Assembly: GCF_030718935.1 (NCBI RefSeq) | Contig: NZ_CP132194.1 | Coordinates: forward strand, 2,604,001-2,668,000 | Origin: Psychrobacter sp. M13 | Lineage (GTDB): Bacteria > Pseudomonadota > Gammaproteobacteria > Pseudomonadales > Moraxellaceae | Direction: 5' to 3' | DNA length: 64,000 nt | Part shown: one piece after another, positions 33,367 through 42,377 of the stretch | Position numbering within the stretch: position 1 is the first letter of the stretch | Layout of the letters: each line of letters opens with the position of its first letter | Notes under the pieces: generated by a model | Seen by the model: the letters and a program-made list of their open reading frames with translations, nothing else | Told to the model about the DNA's origin: nothing | The model's database searches: none | Program-made: the position numbers and the translations under genes

Positions 33367-36345
33367 ATGGCGATTGGCCTATTTATATTGGCAGTGATTA
33401 TTCAGTTAGCCGTCGTTTTGGCCATCTTTTTGCTGTCACTATCTCGCGTTACTGGTAGTATCGTAGCGCTCATTACGGTAGTAGTCACCGCTATTATTAG
33501 TCCGTGGTCGCTGATCTTGGGTGTGCCGATAGCGCTATTGTGTCTAGTGCTACTTATCACCCCTATGCGTCAGGCGCTCATTACTAAGCGAGTTTATAAA
33601 ACCTTGGGCGGCGCTATGCCGAGTATGAGTGATACTGAGCGCGAAGCACTCGACGCTGGTACGAGCTGGTGGGAAAAAGAGCTATTTATGGGTGCGCCAA
33701 ATTGGGATACTTTTGCCGCCTATCCTTATCCACAGCTGTCCGAGGAAGAGCAGAGCTTCATCGACAATGAAGTCGAAACCTTGTGCGTGCTGCTTGATGA
33801 ATGGAAGATTCAGCACGAAGACAAAGATCTGTCGCCACAAGCTTGGCAGTTTATTAAAGCCAATGGTTTTTTGGGTTTAATTATTCCTAAAGAGTATGGC
33901 GGTTTGGCTTTTAGCTCCTATGCGCAGAGTCGAGTCATGAGTAAGATTGCTTCGCGCTCACCTACCGCTGCAGTCACTTGTATGGTACCTAACTCTTTAG
34001 GGCCTGGTGAGCTGCTCATGCACTATGGAACTGATGCACAAAAGCAGCATTGGCTACCAGGTCTCGCTAACGGTGATGAGATTCCCTGCTTTGGTCTAAC
34101 AGGCCCTGAGGCAGGATCTGATGCTGGCGCTATCCCTGATACTGGGGTTGTCTGCTATGGCATGCATGAAGGCGAGCAGATGCTTGGCTTGCGTATGAAC
34201 TTCTCTAAACGCTGGATTACTCTTGCGCCTATCGCCACAGTCGTCGGCTTAGCCTTTAAGATGTATGATCCTGAGGGTTTATTAGGCGCCAACGGTTTGG
34301 GCGAGGCGGGTAAAACCGATTACGGCATTACTTGTGCACTAGTCCCTGCCGATCATGATGGGGTTATCACAGGTCCGCGTCACTATCCAAGTGGCTCGCC
34401 CTTTATGAATGGTACGGTTGACGGTACCGATGTTTTTATCCCGCTTGATTATATTATCGGTGGTGTTGAGAACGCTGGGCGCGGTTGGCGAATGCTGATG
34501 GAATGTCTTGGTGTGGGTCGCGGTATCTCCTTACCAGCGCTATCGACCTCAGCCAGTGAGATGACTTATTTATCCGTCAGTGCCTTTGCTAAGGTACGGG
34601 AGCAATTTAAGATCTCTGTCGGTAAATTTGAGGGCGTACAAGATGCGACGAGTCGTATGGCAAGTCAGACTTATATGCTAGAGGCTTTCAGACATCTCGT
34701 CACTTGCGGTCTCAATCAAGGGGGAACCCCGTCAGTGATGACGGCTATGGCAAAATATTACGCCACTGAAACTATGCGTGAGGTCATCAATGACGGTATG
34801 GACGTGGTGGGTGGTCGCGCGATTCAGATGGGACCGCGTAACTTTTTATCGACGCCCTATCAAGCGATTCCTGTTTCAATTACGGTAGAAGGCGCCAATA
34901 TTCTCACCCGATCCTTGATGATATTTGGTCAAGGGGCGATGCGTTGTCATCCGTATTTATTCGATGAGCTACAACTATTACAAAGTGAAGATAAACAGAG
35001 CGCTGTTAAAGAGTTTGATACTTTATTCTTTAAGCATTTAGGCTACACCTTTAATCGCGGTGCTAAGGCTTTTGTCGCAGGTTATGTCGGTGGTAGCAAG
35101 TCAGCCCCAAGCTTTGCTGATAAATTCACTCGTCCCTACTACCAGCATATCAATCGTCTCAGCGCTAGCTTTGCGTTAACCGCTGATATGGCTTTAGGAC
35201 TGCTGGCTGGTGATCTCAAGCGTAAAGAGATGCTCTCTGGTCGCTTAGCGGATATTCATGGGCATTTATTTATCGCTACCGCTATTTTGCAGTTTTATGA
35301 GCATGGTAGTAAATCTAAAGCGGAGCAGTTGCATGCTGAGGTTGCCCTGCAAGATAGTCTTTATACTATTCAAGAGGCTTTTTTGGCATTATTTGAGAAT
35401 TTCCCTAATCGTATGGCAGCAAATCTTGTGAGTTTTGTGACTTTTCCAAGTGGTCGTATTTTCACACCTGTCAGCGATGCGCTAAAAACTCAGCTTGGTG
35501 ATGTCTTTATGGATGATTTTGAGGCCAACCCTTTCCGTGATTATCTCAAAACAATGGTTTATTACAATACTGAGCCTGACGATATCACGGGACGCATGGA
35601 GCATGCCTATCAGATGCTGCTAGCAATTGAACCTTTATGGCATAAGTTCAAAAAGGCTGAGCATAATGGTGACTTTGAGGGTTTAACTTTTGAAGATCAT
35701 GTCGTTCATGCCAGTCAGATTGGTGAGGTTACCGAAGAAGAAGCTGAGCAACTTATCAACTATAATGCGCTACGTTTTGACTCGCTATTGACTGATGTGT
35801 TTGATGAACATTTGCATACTGCTCTAGATCGTATCAACCCGCATAGCCTTGAGAATGCAGTATATAAGCTTACTGACTATGCTCAGCTTAAAAACAATGC
35901 GCAGCTGAATGGTGATGCAGAAAATGAAAAAGTCGCTAGTGACTCTATAATCCAGGAGAATGGTGATACGGATTCAGCTATCTATGAGCAAACAGGAGAC
36001 GCTAATCCTAATCATGGTTATGAAGCGGATGGCGATGTCAAGATGGTCGATGAGCAAACTGACATCAAAGAAGCTGCTGAGCAAGCGGACTTTACGGGTA
36101 GCAACCCGCAAGACGACGCTCTGGTCCACCGTAGCCGTGATGCAGAGTCCATCCTCAGTGAGCGTATGAGCTACAATCATAAAAATTTAGACAAACGTAA
36201 TACTAGCTTAAGCGAAAATAAAGTAGCTGACCACTTTGAGTTTAATAGCTCTACGGATACTGCTAGTAAAGACGCTGCTTGGCACGATGGTTTGCAACGT
36301 GGCGACTCACAGCATCATGATATAGATGAGAGCGATAAGGCGTAA
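33367..36345 (+). CDS. fadE: FadE-type acyl-CoA dehydrogenase with acidic C-terminal tail
   Basis: This is an FAD-dependent acyl-CoA dehydrogenase catalysing the first step of fatty-acid beta-oxidation. Two N-terminal membrane helices (about 3-70), the WWEKELF region, FGLTGPEAGSDAG (about 238-250), and TVEGANILTRS with E508 match the large FadE family. A ribosome-binding site AAGGAG precedes the ATG. The 992-residue length exceeds E. coli FadE (814) because of about 150 extra hydrophilic residues (840-992) rich in D, E, N and S. A terminator follows. Beta-oxidation partners are not in the window. Confidence 0.9.
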   Translation: MAIGLFILAVIIQLAVVLAIFLLSLSRVTGSIVALITVVVTAIISPWSLILGVPIALLCLVLLITPMRQALITKRVYKTLGGAMPSMSDTEREALDAGTSWWEKELFMGAPNWDTFAAYPYPQLSEEEQSFIDNEVETLCVLLDEWKIQHEDKDLSPQAWQFIKANGFLGLIIPKEYGGLAFSSYAQSRVMSKIASRSPTAAVTCMVPNSLGPGELLMHYGTDAQKQHWLPGLANGDEIPCFGLTGPEAGSDAGAIPDTGVVCYGMHEGEQMLGLRMNFSKRWITLAPIATVVGLAFKMYDPEGLLGANGLGEAGKTDYGITCALVPADHDGVITGPRHYPSGSPFMNGTVDGTDVFIPLDYIIGGVENAGRGWRMLMECLGVGRGISLPALSTSASEMTYLSVSAFAKVREQFKISVGKFEGVQDATSRMASQTYMLEAFRHLVTCGLNQGGTPSVMTAMAKYYATETMREVINDGMDVVGGRAIQMGPRNFLSTPYQAIPVSITVEGANILTRSLMIFGQGAMRCHPYLFDELQLLQSEDKQSAVKEFDTLFFKHLGYTFNRGAKAFVAGYVGGSKSAPSFADKFTRPYYQHINRLSASFALTADMALGLLAGDLKRKEMLSGRLADIHGHLFIATAILQFYEHGSKSKAEQLHAEVALQDSLYTIQEAFLALFENFPNRMAANLVSFVTFPSGRIFTPVSDALKTQLGDVFMDDFEANPFRDYLKTMVYYNTEPDDITGRMEHAYQMLLAIEPLWHKFKKAEHNGDFEGLTFEDHVVHASQIGEVTEEEAEQLINYNALRFDSLLTDVFDEHLHTALDRINPHSLENAVYKLTDYAQLKNNAQLNGDAENEKVASDSIIQENGDTDSAIYEQTGDANPNHGYEADGDVKMVDEQTDIKEAAEQADFTGSNPQDDALVHRSRDAESILSERMSYNHKNLDKRNTSLSENKVADHFEFNSSTDTASKDAAWHDGLQRGDSQHHDIDESDKA

Positions 36346-36854
36346 AGACTGTTTTACGATAAAACGTTTGAGATACACACGTTCAAGATATATACGTGAC
36401 CTGAAAATGACTATAAGCAAGGCTATCCATTATGGGTAGCCTTGCTTTTTTATGTTTATAGTAAAAATAGCTGACCTTCTACCTTGATTCTTATTCAATT
36501 ACTTTTAGTTAGCCTTATCATAAAAATTAATTAAAAAATATTAGTTTATTAATCATAATATGTTTAGAATGAATAAATGACTTATTTCTAGGCTATTATT
36601 TGACGATAAACCTATAAATCATTAAGTTATGAGAAATAATTGAAAGACTTGATAAAAAAATATTGCAGTACCCTTAATAGTTATTTATATTGTCTGCCCG
36701 ATCTAACAGCAAGTAAGTAATAATAGAGATGGACAAGAGATGATAGAGAATAATTTTTAGACGTAACAATAATGGTAACAAATCTGTACTTACCATTATT
36801 TTGATTGGATGATGGCTTGTTAACAAGCGTTACGTACACACAAGGATATAAGTT
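36346..36854. other. Intergenic region fadE-symporter
   Basis: This 509-base region holds the fadE terminator (36415-36451), then about 400 AT-rich bases leading to the symporter gene. No supported ORF was found. It presumably contains the symporter promoter, which I could not define. Confidence 0.4.
36415..36451 (+). terminator. Terminator after fadE
   Basis: The stem AGCAAGGCTA-CC pairs with GG-TAGCCTTGCT, separated by a short ATTAT loop with one mismatch, and is followed by a run of T residues. Confidence 0.88.
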
Positions 36855-38228
36855 ATGTGGAAGAATATGGGATTAACCGGCAAGATTATTGTTGCTATGG
36901 TACTCGGTATTATACTGGGCTTAACTATCAACGTGCTAAATTTGAATGTTGAAGGTAGCTTTGTCAATACTTACGTGACCGAAGGGTTGTTTGCCATTAT
37001 AGGTAAGCTATTTATTAATTCGTTAAAAATGTTAGTCGTTCCTTTGGTACTTGTATCACTGATTTGTGGAGTTTGTGGTATTGGTGATATTCGTCTGCTT
37101 GGGCGTATTGGTACTAAGACCTTCTTTATCTATATGATGACTACGGCACTTGCCATCACGACTGCTATTAGCCTTGGCGTATTGCTTGGCATTGGCAAAG
37201 GTATGAATATTCCTACCGAGGCCGCTTTTGAAGCCAAAGCAGCGCCGCCGCTCATGGAGGTATTCGCTAATATCATTCCCTCCAATCCTATTAGTGCGAT
37301 GGCTAATGGCGACATGTTATCGATTATCTTTTTTGCCGTATTATTAGGTATTAGTATTCTGATGGTTGGTAAGCCTGCTAAAGGTTTGGTAAAGAGCTTA
37401 GAGTTATTTAATGAAGTCATCTTGAAGATGGTGACTATTATTATGAATCTTGCACCCTATGGTGTTTTTGTACTCTTAGCGAATGCCATGGCAGACTTAG
37501 GCTTAGATCTTATTGTCTCTTTACTCGGCTATGTCGCCGTACTCGTCGGCTCACTCGCGTTTCACTTCTTTATCACTATGATGATTGTCCTAAAGCTATT
37601 CTCAGGGTTATCAGTCAAAACCTTTTTGGCAAAAATGCGCGAAGTACAGATTTTTGCTTTTAGTACTTCAAGCTCGAACGCGACTATTCCTATTACCCTA
37701 CGTACGGTCACTAAACGTATGGGTGTGGACAACTCAGTAGCTTCGTTTACTGTCCCTTTTGGCGCTACTATCAATATGGATGGTACGGCTATTATGCAAG
37801 GTACGGCAACTATTTTTATTGCCAACATTTACGGTATCGATTTAGGTATTGCTGAATATTTGACCGTAATCTTAATGTCAGTACTCGCCTCTATTGGTAC
37901 TGCTGGTGTGCCAGGCGTAGGCCTTATCATGTTATCGATGGTCTTCTCGCAAGTTGGCCTACCAGTCGAGGGTATCGCTCTTATCTTAGGCGTGGATCGT
38001 ATTCTTGATATGCTACGTACGGCTGTAAACGTCGGTGGTGATGCTGCAGTAACTGCTATTGTCGCAAAATCTGAGGGCAAGATGGACTTGGCAATTTACA
38101 ATGATCCTGCTGCTGGCACTAAAGAGGTCTTCGATGGACATATTGATGAAGATAGCGAACGCGAATTTGCGGGTGTCTTTACCGATGGGAAAATGGGTAG
38201 CGAATATGATGATGATCGTCGCCCATAA
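36855..38228 (+). CDS. Dicarboxylate/amino acid:cation symporter (DAACS family)
   Basis: This is a sodium- or proton-coupled symporter of the GltP/DctA family, 457 residues. It has the hairpin motif SSSNATIPIT (about 275), the TM7 motif NMDGTA (about 311) and the hairpin-2 segment GTAGVPG (about 352), followed by the TM8 pattern DRILDMLRTAVNVGGD. Substrates are dicarboxylates, glutamate/aspartate or small neutral amino acids; I cannot choose. AAGGA precedes the ATG. A terminator and a gltS remnant follow. Confidence 0.9.
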   Translation: MWKNMGLTGKIIVAMVLGIILGLTINVLNLNVEGSFVNTYVTEGLFAIIGKLFINSLKMLVVPLVLVSLICGVCGIGDIRLLGRIGTKTFFIYMMTTALAITTAISLGVLLGIGKGMNIPTEAAFEAKAAPPLMEVFANIIPSNPISAMANGDMLSIIFFAVLLGISILMVGKPAKGLVKSLELFNEVILKMVTIIMNLAPYGVFVLLANAMADLGLDLIVSLLGYVAVLVGSLAFHFFITMMIVLKLFSGLSVKTFLAKMREVQIFAFSTSSSNATIPITLRTVTKRMGVDNSVASFTVPFGATINMDGTAIMQGTATIFIANIYGIDLGIAEYLTVILMSVLASIGTAGVPGVGLIMLSMVFSQVGLPVEGIALILGVDRILDMLRTAVNVGGDAAVTAIVAKSEGKMDLAIYNDPAAGTKEVFDGHIDEDSEREFAGVFTDGKMGSEYDDDRRP

Positions 38229-38257
38229 CAACTAACTACCTCTTAGCGAACCTCTGT

Positions 38258-38291
38258 AAAAAGTCCTAGTCGAATAGTCTAGGACTTTTTG
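38258..38291 (+). terminator. Terminator after the symporter gene
   Basis: A perfect stem AAAAAGTCCTAG (38258-38269) with CTAGGACTTTTT (38279-38290) around a nine-base loop. Confidence 0.88.
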
Positions 38292-38405
38292 TTTATACCT
38301 ACTTTTACTAAAATAACGCTGTAAATTACTCTAAATAAAATCTCCTACAGCATTCTAAGTATTTACTGTATTTTATCCCAAAAAAATGGTTAAAACCTGT
38401 ACTAA

Positions 38406-38987
38406 GGTGAGGAAGAGTATGGCGTGATTGGTGCGACAACATTAGGCATTGCAGTAGCCACTTATGGCTTAGTGGCAGGCGGCCTAGTTGGTGGACCTGT
38501 TGCACGTAAACTCATCCGTAACCTTGGCATCAGCCCTACACTCGCCGACCCTAATCCCACTGATATCGAAAAAGTAGCCAGCGCACAGTCGTTATATAGC
38601 ACGAAACATGACGAGGATGAGATCCTTCACGAAAAAGAGATTTTTGAGAAGCCAGATCATATTCGCCTTATCACGGCCTCCTCTACTATTGAGTCATTGG
38701 CATTATTTGCTGCTGCTTTAGCTTTTGCCGATATAATGACCAATGTTGCAGAAGGGACTTGGTTTCAACTGCCTACCTTCGTTTGGGCGCTAGCAGCTGA
38801 GGTCATTATTCACAACTCGCTTACTATAGTGTTTAACTTCGATATATTCGATCGTGCTATTGATGTTATCGATAACGCCTCTTTGAGCTTGTTCTTAGCG
38901 ATGGCGTTACTGTCCTTGAAGCTATGGCAATTGACCGATTTGGCAGGTCCTGTACTGATTATCTTAAGTTGTGATTTAATAGTGTGA
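38406..38987 (+). pseudogene. gltS sodium/glutamate symporter remnant
   Basis: The translated frame (codons from 38406, after an in-frame TAA at 38403) reads YGVIGATTLGIAVATYGLVAGGLVGGPVA, which resembles the interior of GltS. It continues with GltS-like helices to LSLFLAMALLSLKLWQL and ends abruptly (VLIILSCDLIV, stop). Full GltS has about 400 residues with a long N-terminal half; both ends are missing here. Homology-like sequence extends upstream of the only possible GTG start (38424), and there is no ribosome-binding site. It is therefore most likely a decaying fragment rather than a working 187-residue protein. Confidence 0.72.
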
Positions 38988-38998
38988 TAATAATAAAG

Positions 38999-39030
38999 AA
39001 AACCCCAAGCCTTTAAAGCTTGGGGTTTTT
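38999..39030. terminator. Bidirectional terminator between the gltS remnant and the YfcA-like gene
   Basis: A perfect AACCCCAAGC (39001-39010) with GCTTGGGGTT (39018-39027) hairpin, with A residues before and T residues after, suited to both strands. Confidence 0.87.
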
Positions 39031-39053
39031 AATGATTGGGGTTCTGTTTTAAA

Positions 39054-39809
39054 CTAACCAAACACGTATTTGGTTAGCATCGCTAAACAAACCAATACGA
39101 TCATCGGTCGAATCAGTCTACTGCCATTTTTGACCACCATCTGTGAGCCAAAGTACGCGCCTATAGTTTGACCGACCATCATTGCCAGTCCCACCTTCCA
39201 TAATACATTACCGCCTAAGATAAAAAATATCAGTGAGCCAACGTTAGTAGATAAGTTCAGTACCTTTGCCGCCCCTGTCGCTTCAATGATTTTTCGACCA
39301 CGTAGCGCAACATTACCTAACGCAAAGAACATGCCTGTCCCAGGTCCCATATAACCGTCATAAAAGCCAATAACGGGCGCTACTACTTTTTGCCATTTGC
39401 GCTCACTAATACGCGGCGCGGCCTCAACCTCACCAAGCTTAGGCGCAAATAAAGTATAAATACCGATAGCGGCAATCAAAAACGGTATGAGAGTCTCTAA
39501 AAGATCAGGCGGTGATAACTGTACGGCGATAGCACCAATTATGGAGCCAACGAAAGCACCGACAATAGCCACTTTCATGTTTTTTGGTTTGACGATGCCC
39601 TTTTTTATCATCGTAATAGAAGCGGCAAGCGCTCCTGATGCCGCTTGTAACTTATTCGTGCCCAGTGTCAGCACAGGTGGAATATTTGCCAGTAGCATAG
39701 CGGGAATAGTCAATAAACCACCGCCACCTGCAATAGCATCAATAAAACCTGCTAAGGCAGCAATGGCGGTCAACATCAAGATAACTTCTAAAGAGAGGGA
39801 TAAGTCCAT
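39054..39809 (-). CDS. YfcA-like TSUP family permease
   Basis: This is a TauE/SafE-family membrane protein of 251 residues resembling E. coli YfcA. It has the glycine-rich first half-motif GFIDAIAGGGGLLTIPAMLL (about 21-40), then LGTNKLQAASGA, and the second half-motif GFYDGYMGPGTGMFFA (about 148-163). About eight transmembrane helices are visible. The substrate is unknown. It is the second, distinct TSUP gene in this window. Confidence 0.87.
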   Translation of the reverse strand: MDLSLSLEVILMLTAIAALAGFIDAIAGGGGLLTIPAMLLANIPPVLTLGTNKLQAASGALAASITMIKKGIVKPKNMKVAIVGAFVGSIIGAIAVQLSPPDLLETLIPFLIAAIGIYTLFAPKLGEVEAAPRISERKWQKVVAPVIGFYDGYMGPGTGMFFALGNVALRGRKIIEATGAAKVLNLSTNVGSLIFFILGGNVLWKVGLAMMVGQTIGAYFGSQMVVKNGSRLIRPMIVLVCLAMLTKYVFG

Positions 39810-40396
39810 GGCACTGGCCTTGTAAATGTATAACGAAACAACGGGAGTGTATTCAACTGATAAAGGTCAGTTGCTAAGAGAAAAAAGGATTAACTATTGA
39901 TATATGGCTTAAGAGTCAATAAGATGAATAAGCAAAACCATACATTATAGAGCCAAAGTTCTAAAAATAGCTAAAGTTTGCCCATTTTAACGATTTGATG
40001 ACTAGACAACACTGCATCAACGTTTTATATTTTGTAAGACAACATCTAGTATCTAGTACTTTTTATAAACACCTATATTTTAACGCTATAAATGACCATG
40101 TCACTAAATTAGAAGGAGCAACAAGGCATTAAGTAATAACCGTAGAACCTTTATGGAAGAAGATTGCACAACTTTTATAATAAGGATGCCCACAAGTCAG
40201 CATTACTCTACTATCAGTTTCACCATCTAAGACCACCGCAGGGTTATTGCCCGAGCTACACGGTTGCCTAATAGATAGCGCTTGGCTTGTTTATTATTGA
40301 TATAACATTATGAAAACATAGATAAATGCTATTAAACGTCATTATTGACGATACTATTTATCTACGTTTATTGAATATTTTGCAACTGAGGACGAT
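39810..40396. other. Long intergenic region upstream of nhaA
   Basis: This 587-base gap lies between the divergent YfcA-like gene and nhaA. The half nearer nhaA holds a structured-looking leader (separate entry). A 25-codon ORF (40153-40230, beginning MEEDCTTF) lies just before it without a good ribosome-binding site. The rest is AT-rich, with nothing I can name. Confidence 0.4.
40231..40300 (+). promoter_or_regulatory. Candidate structured leader of nhaA
   Basis: The segment is visibly richer in G+C than its AT-rich surroundings. It can fold into a nested hairpin: ACCG (40235-40238) with CGGT (40261-40264) enclosing GGG (40241-40243) with CCC (40250-40252). A GCC/GGC pairing lies just downstream. 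Riboswitch classes upstream of nhaA genes (nhaA-I, nhaA-II) are established, but I cannot confirm that this matches either consensus. Confidence 0.35.
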
Positions 40397-41596
40397 ATGG
40401 CAATACAAAGAATAAAGGCGTTTTTTGAGTTCGAAGCAGCAGGCGGAATTATTTTAGCTCTAGCCGCTATCGCAGCAATGATTATCGCCAATACTCCTCT
40501 CAATGTGTGGTATGAGGCCTTTATTCATGCGCCAGTTGCCATTCAAATAGGTAGCTTTGAGATTGCTAAAGATGCTCATCACTGGATCAATGATGGCCTG
40601 ATGGCGATTTTCTTTTTTTTAGTCGGGCTTGAGCTTAAACGCGAAGTCCTTATCGGTGAGCTCTCTAACGTAAAGCAGATTATCTTGCCAGCAGGCGCGG
40701 CTATTGGTGGGATGATTTTTCCCGCTATTGTTTATCTGATATTTAACTACAATGAGCCTGAATATTGGAAAGGTTGGGCAATTCCTGCGGCTACTGATAT
40801 TGCTTTTGCCTTAGGTATCTTAAGCTTATTGGGGAGTCGCGTACCCAACTCGCTAAAAGTGTTCTTGGTCTCCATTGCTATCTTCGATGACATTGGCGCT
40901 ATTTTGATTATCGCTTTGTTTTATACCAGCGAGCTATCTTTGAGCGCCATTGCATTGGCAGGACTATGTCTGCCCTTTTTATATCTGCTTAACCGTCGTA
41001 ATGTCACGAACGTTGCGCCTTATTTGATAATCGGCTTAGTGATGTGGGTGTTCGTCTTAAAGTCTGGTATTCACGCCACCTTAGCAGGTGTAGTACTAGC
41101 CTTATTTATACCGATGTTTGATAAGACCGATCCTGAACACTCGCCCTTAGAAGAGCTTGAGCACAGTTTGCAAGATATTGTATCTTACGCTATTTTGCCA
41201 CTTTTCGCTTTTGCCAACTCAGGCATTTCTCTAAAAGGTGCAGGACTTGCTGATTTGTTCCATTCAGTCCCACTAGGTATTGCCGCAGGATTATTCATTG
41301 GTAAACAGCTTGGCGTTATGCTTGCTTGCTGGCTGATATTTAAATTAGGTGTCTCTAAGATGCCTAATGGCATGAATTTCCAGCAAATATATGGTGCCGC
41401 TCTGCTATGTGGTGTCGGCTTTACCATGAGTTTGTTTATCGGTGGTCTTGCATTTGCAGGTGGCGATTATGTATTTGATGAGCGCTTAGGCATCATTATG
41501 GGATCCATTGTCTCAGGTATCGCCGGCTACATTATGTTAAAAGTCACTCTAAAAGATGAAGTAAATACTACTTCAGTTGATCTGACTCACCCATAG
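40397..41596 (+). CDS. nhaA: Na+/H+ antiporter NhaA
   Basis: This is a sodium/proton antiporter of the inner membrane for Na+ and pH homeostasis. The 399-residue protein has about twelve helices, the family segment [19 protein letters not shown] (about 72-90), and the three essential aspartates D134, D164 and D165 ([15 protein letters not shown]), equivalent to E. coli D133, D163 and D164. GAGGA precedes the ATG. The 5' leader may be regulatory. Confidence 0.95.
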   Translation: MAIQRIKAFFEFEAAGGIILALAAIAAMIIANTPLNVWYEAFIHAPVAIQIGSFEIAKDAHHWINDGLMAIFFFLVGLELKREVLIGELSNVKQIILPAGAAIGGMIFPAIVYLIFNYNEPEYWKGWAIPAATDIAFALGILSLLGSRVPNSLKVFLVSIAIFDDIGAILIIALFYTSELSLSAIALAGLCLPFLYLLNRRNVTNVAPYLIIGLVMWVFVLKSGIHATLAGVVLALFIPMFDKTDPEHSPLEELEHSLQDIVSYAILPLFAFANSGISLKGAGLADLFHSVPLGIAAGLFIGKQLGVMLACWLIFKLGVSKMPNGMNFQQIYGAALLCGVGFTMSLFIGGLAFAGGDYVFDERLGIIMGSIVSGIAGYIMLKVTLKDEVNTTSVDLTHP

Positions 41597-41642
41597 ACGA
41601 CAAGCTAGTACTTGCTTATAGAGGCTAATACAGGAGGTCAGT

Positions 41643-42230
41643 ATGCGGTTAATAACTATGCAGTTAATGACCACGATGTTTGTAATAGGCAGCATCTCGC
41701 TACTCTCAAGCTGTGCGACGCTATCTAAGCAAGAATGCATAGTCGGTGACTGGCAAGCTATTGGCTATAATGATGGTGTAGCAGGCTACTCTGTAGAGCG
41801 ACTAGCTTCACACTCTAAAGCTTGCGCTAAAGTAAGTGTTGCGCCTGACTATCAGGCGTGGGAGCGCGGTCGCGAACTTGGGTTGCAGCAATACTGCACA
41901 GCTGATAGTGCTTACAATGTAGGTCGCCGTGGCAATGCGCTGAACAATGTCTGTCCTGCGTCTATGATGAGCAGTCTACGAAAAATCAATCAGCAAGGTC
42001 AGCAGTACTACACCTTTATTAATGAGATAGAAAAAGATAAACAGCTGATTAAGACTTATCGCGACGAGTATGACAAGCTGCGTAATGGTGACATGCTAGA
42101 TTTTGAGACCGAAAAAGAAGCACGTACGCGCTTATTGTACTTGCCAGAAGAATTATACAAAATTCAACGACGAATCGATAATAATGAGCGCAGAATAGAG
42201 CTATTAGATCGGACCAATCCTTATCGGTGA
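41643..42230 (+). CDS. DUF2799 lipoprotein
   Basis: This is a lipoprotein of 195 residues with lipobox LSSC near residue 24. It shows the DUF2799 pattern: CIVGDWQAIGYNDGVAGY (about 32-49), a C-containing helix KACAKV, DYQAWERGRELGLQQYC (about 70-86), and a coiled-coil tail (about 112-190) of charged residues. An excellent AGGAGG ribosome-binding site lies 5-6 bases before the ATG. It starts 46 bases after nhaA on the same strand and may be co-transcribed. The function is unknown. Confidence 0.85.
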   Translation: MRLITMQLMTTMFVIGSISLLSSCATLSKQECIVGDWQAIGYNDGVAGYSVERLASHSKACAKVSVAPDYQAWERGRELGLQQYCTADSAYNVGRRGNALNNVCPASMMSSLRKINQQGQQYYTFINEIEKDKQLIKTYRDEYDKLRNGDMLDFETEKEARTRLLYLPEELYKIQRRIDNNERRIELLDRTNPYR

Positions 42231-42377
42231 TAGGTTTTATCAGATACTAGGATTAATAATAAGTTTGAGAATAAGGCTAAGCCTCTTAACTTGACTATTT
42301 TTTATTTCTCCATTAATAGCACTTGCACTTAACGACCTGTCATTCACAAGACTTGGCAATCATAATAAGAGCCGTTG

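Noticed and set aside
40153..40230. 25-codon ORF in the nhaA leader as a regulatory peptide
   Set aside because: No convincing ribosome-binding site; kept only as a note with the leader.
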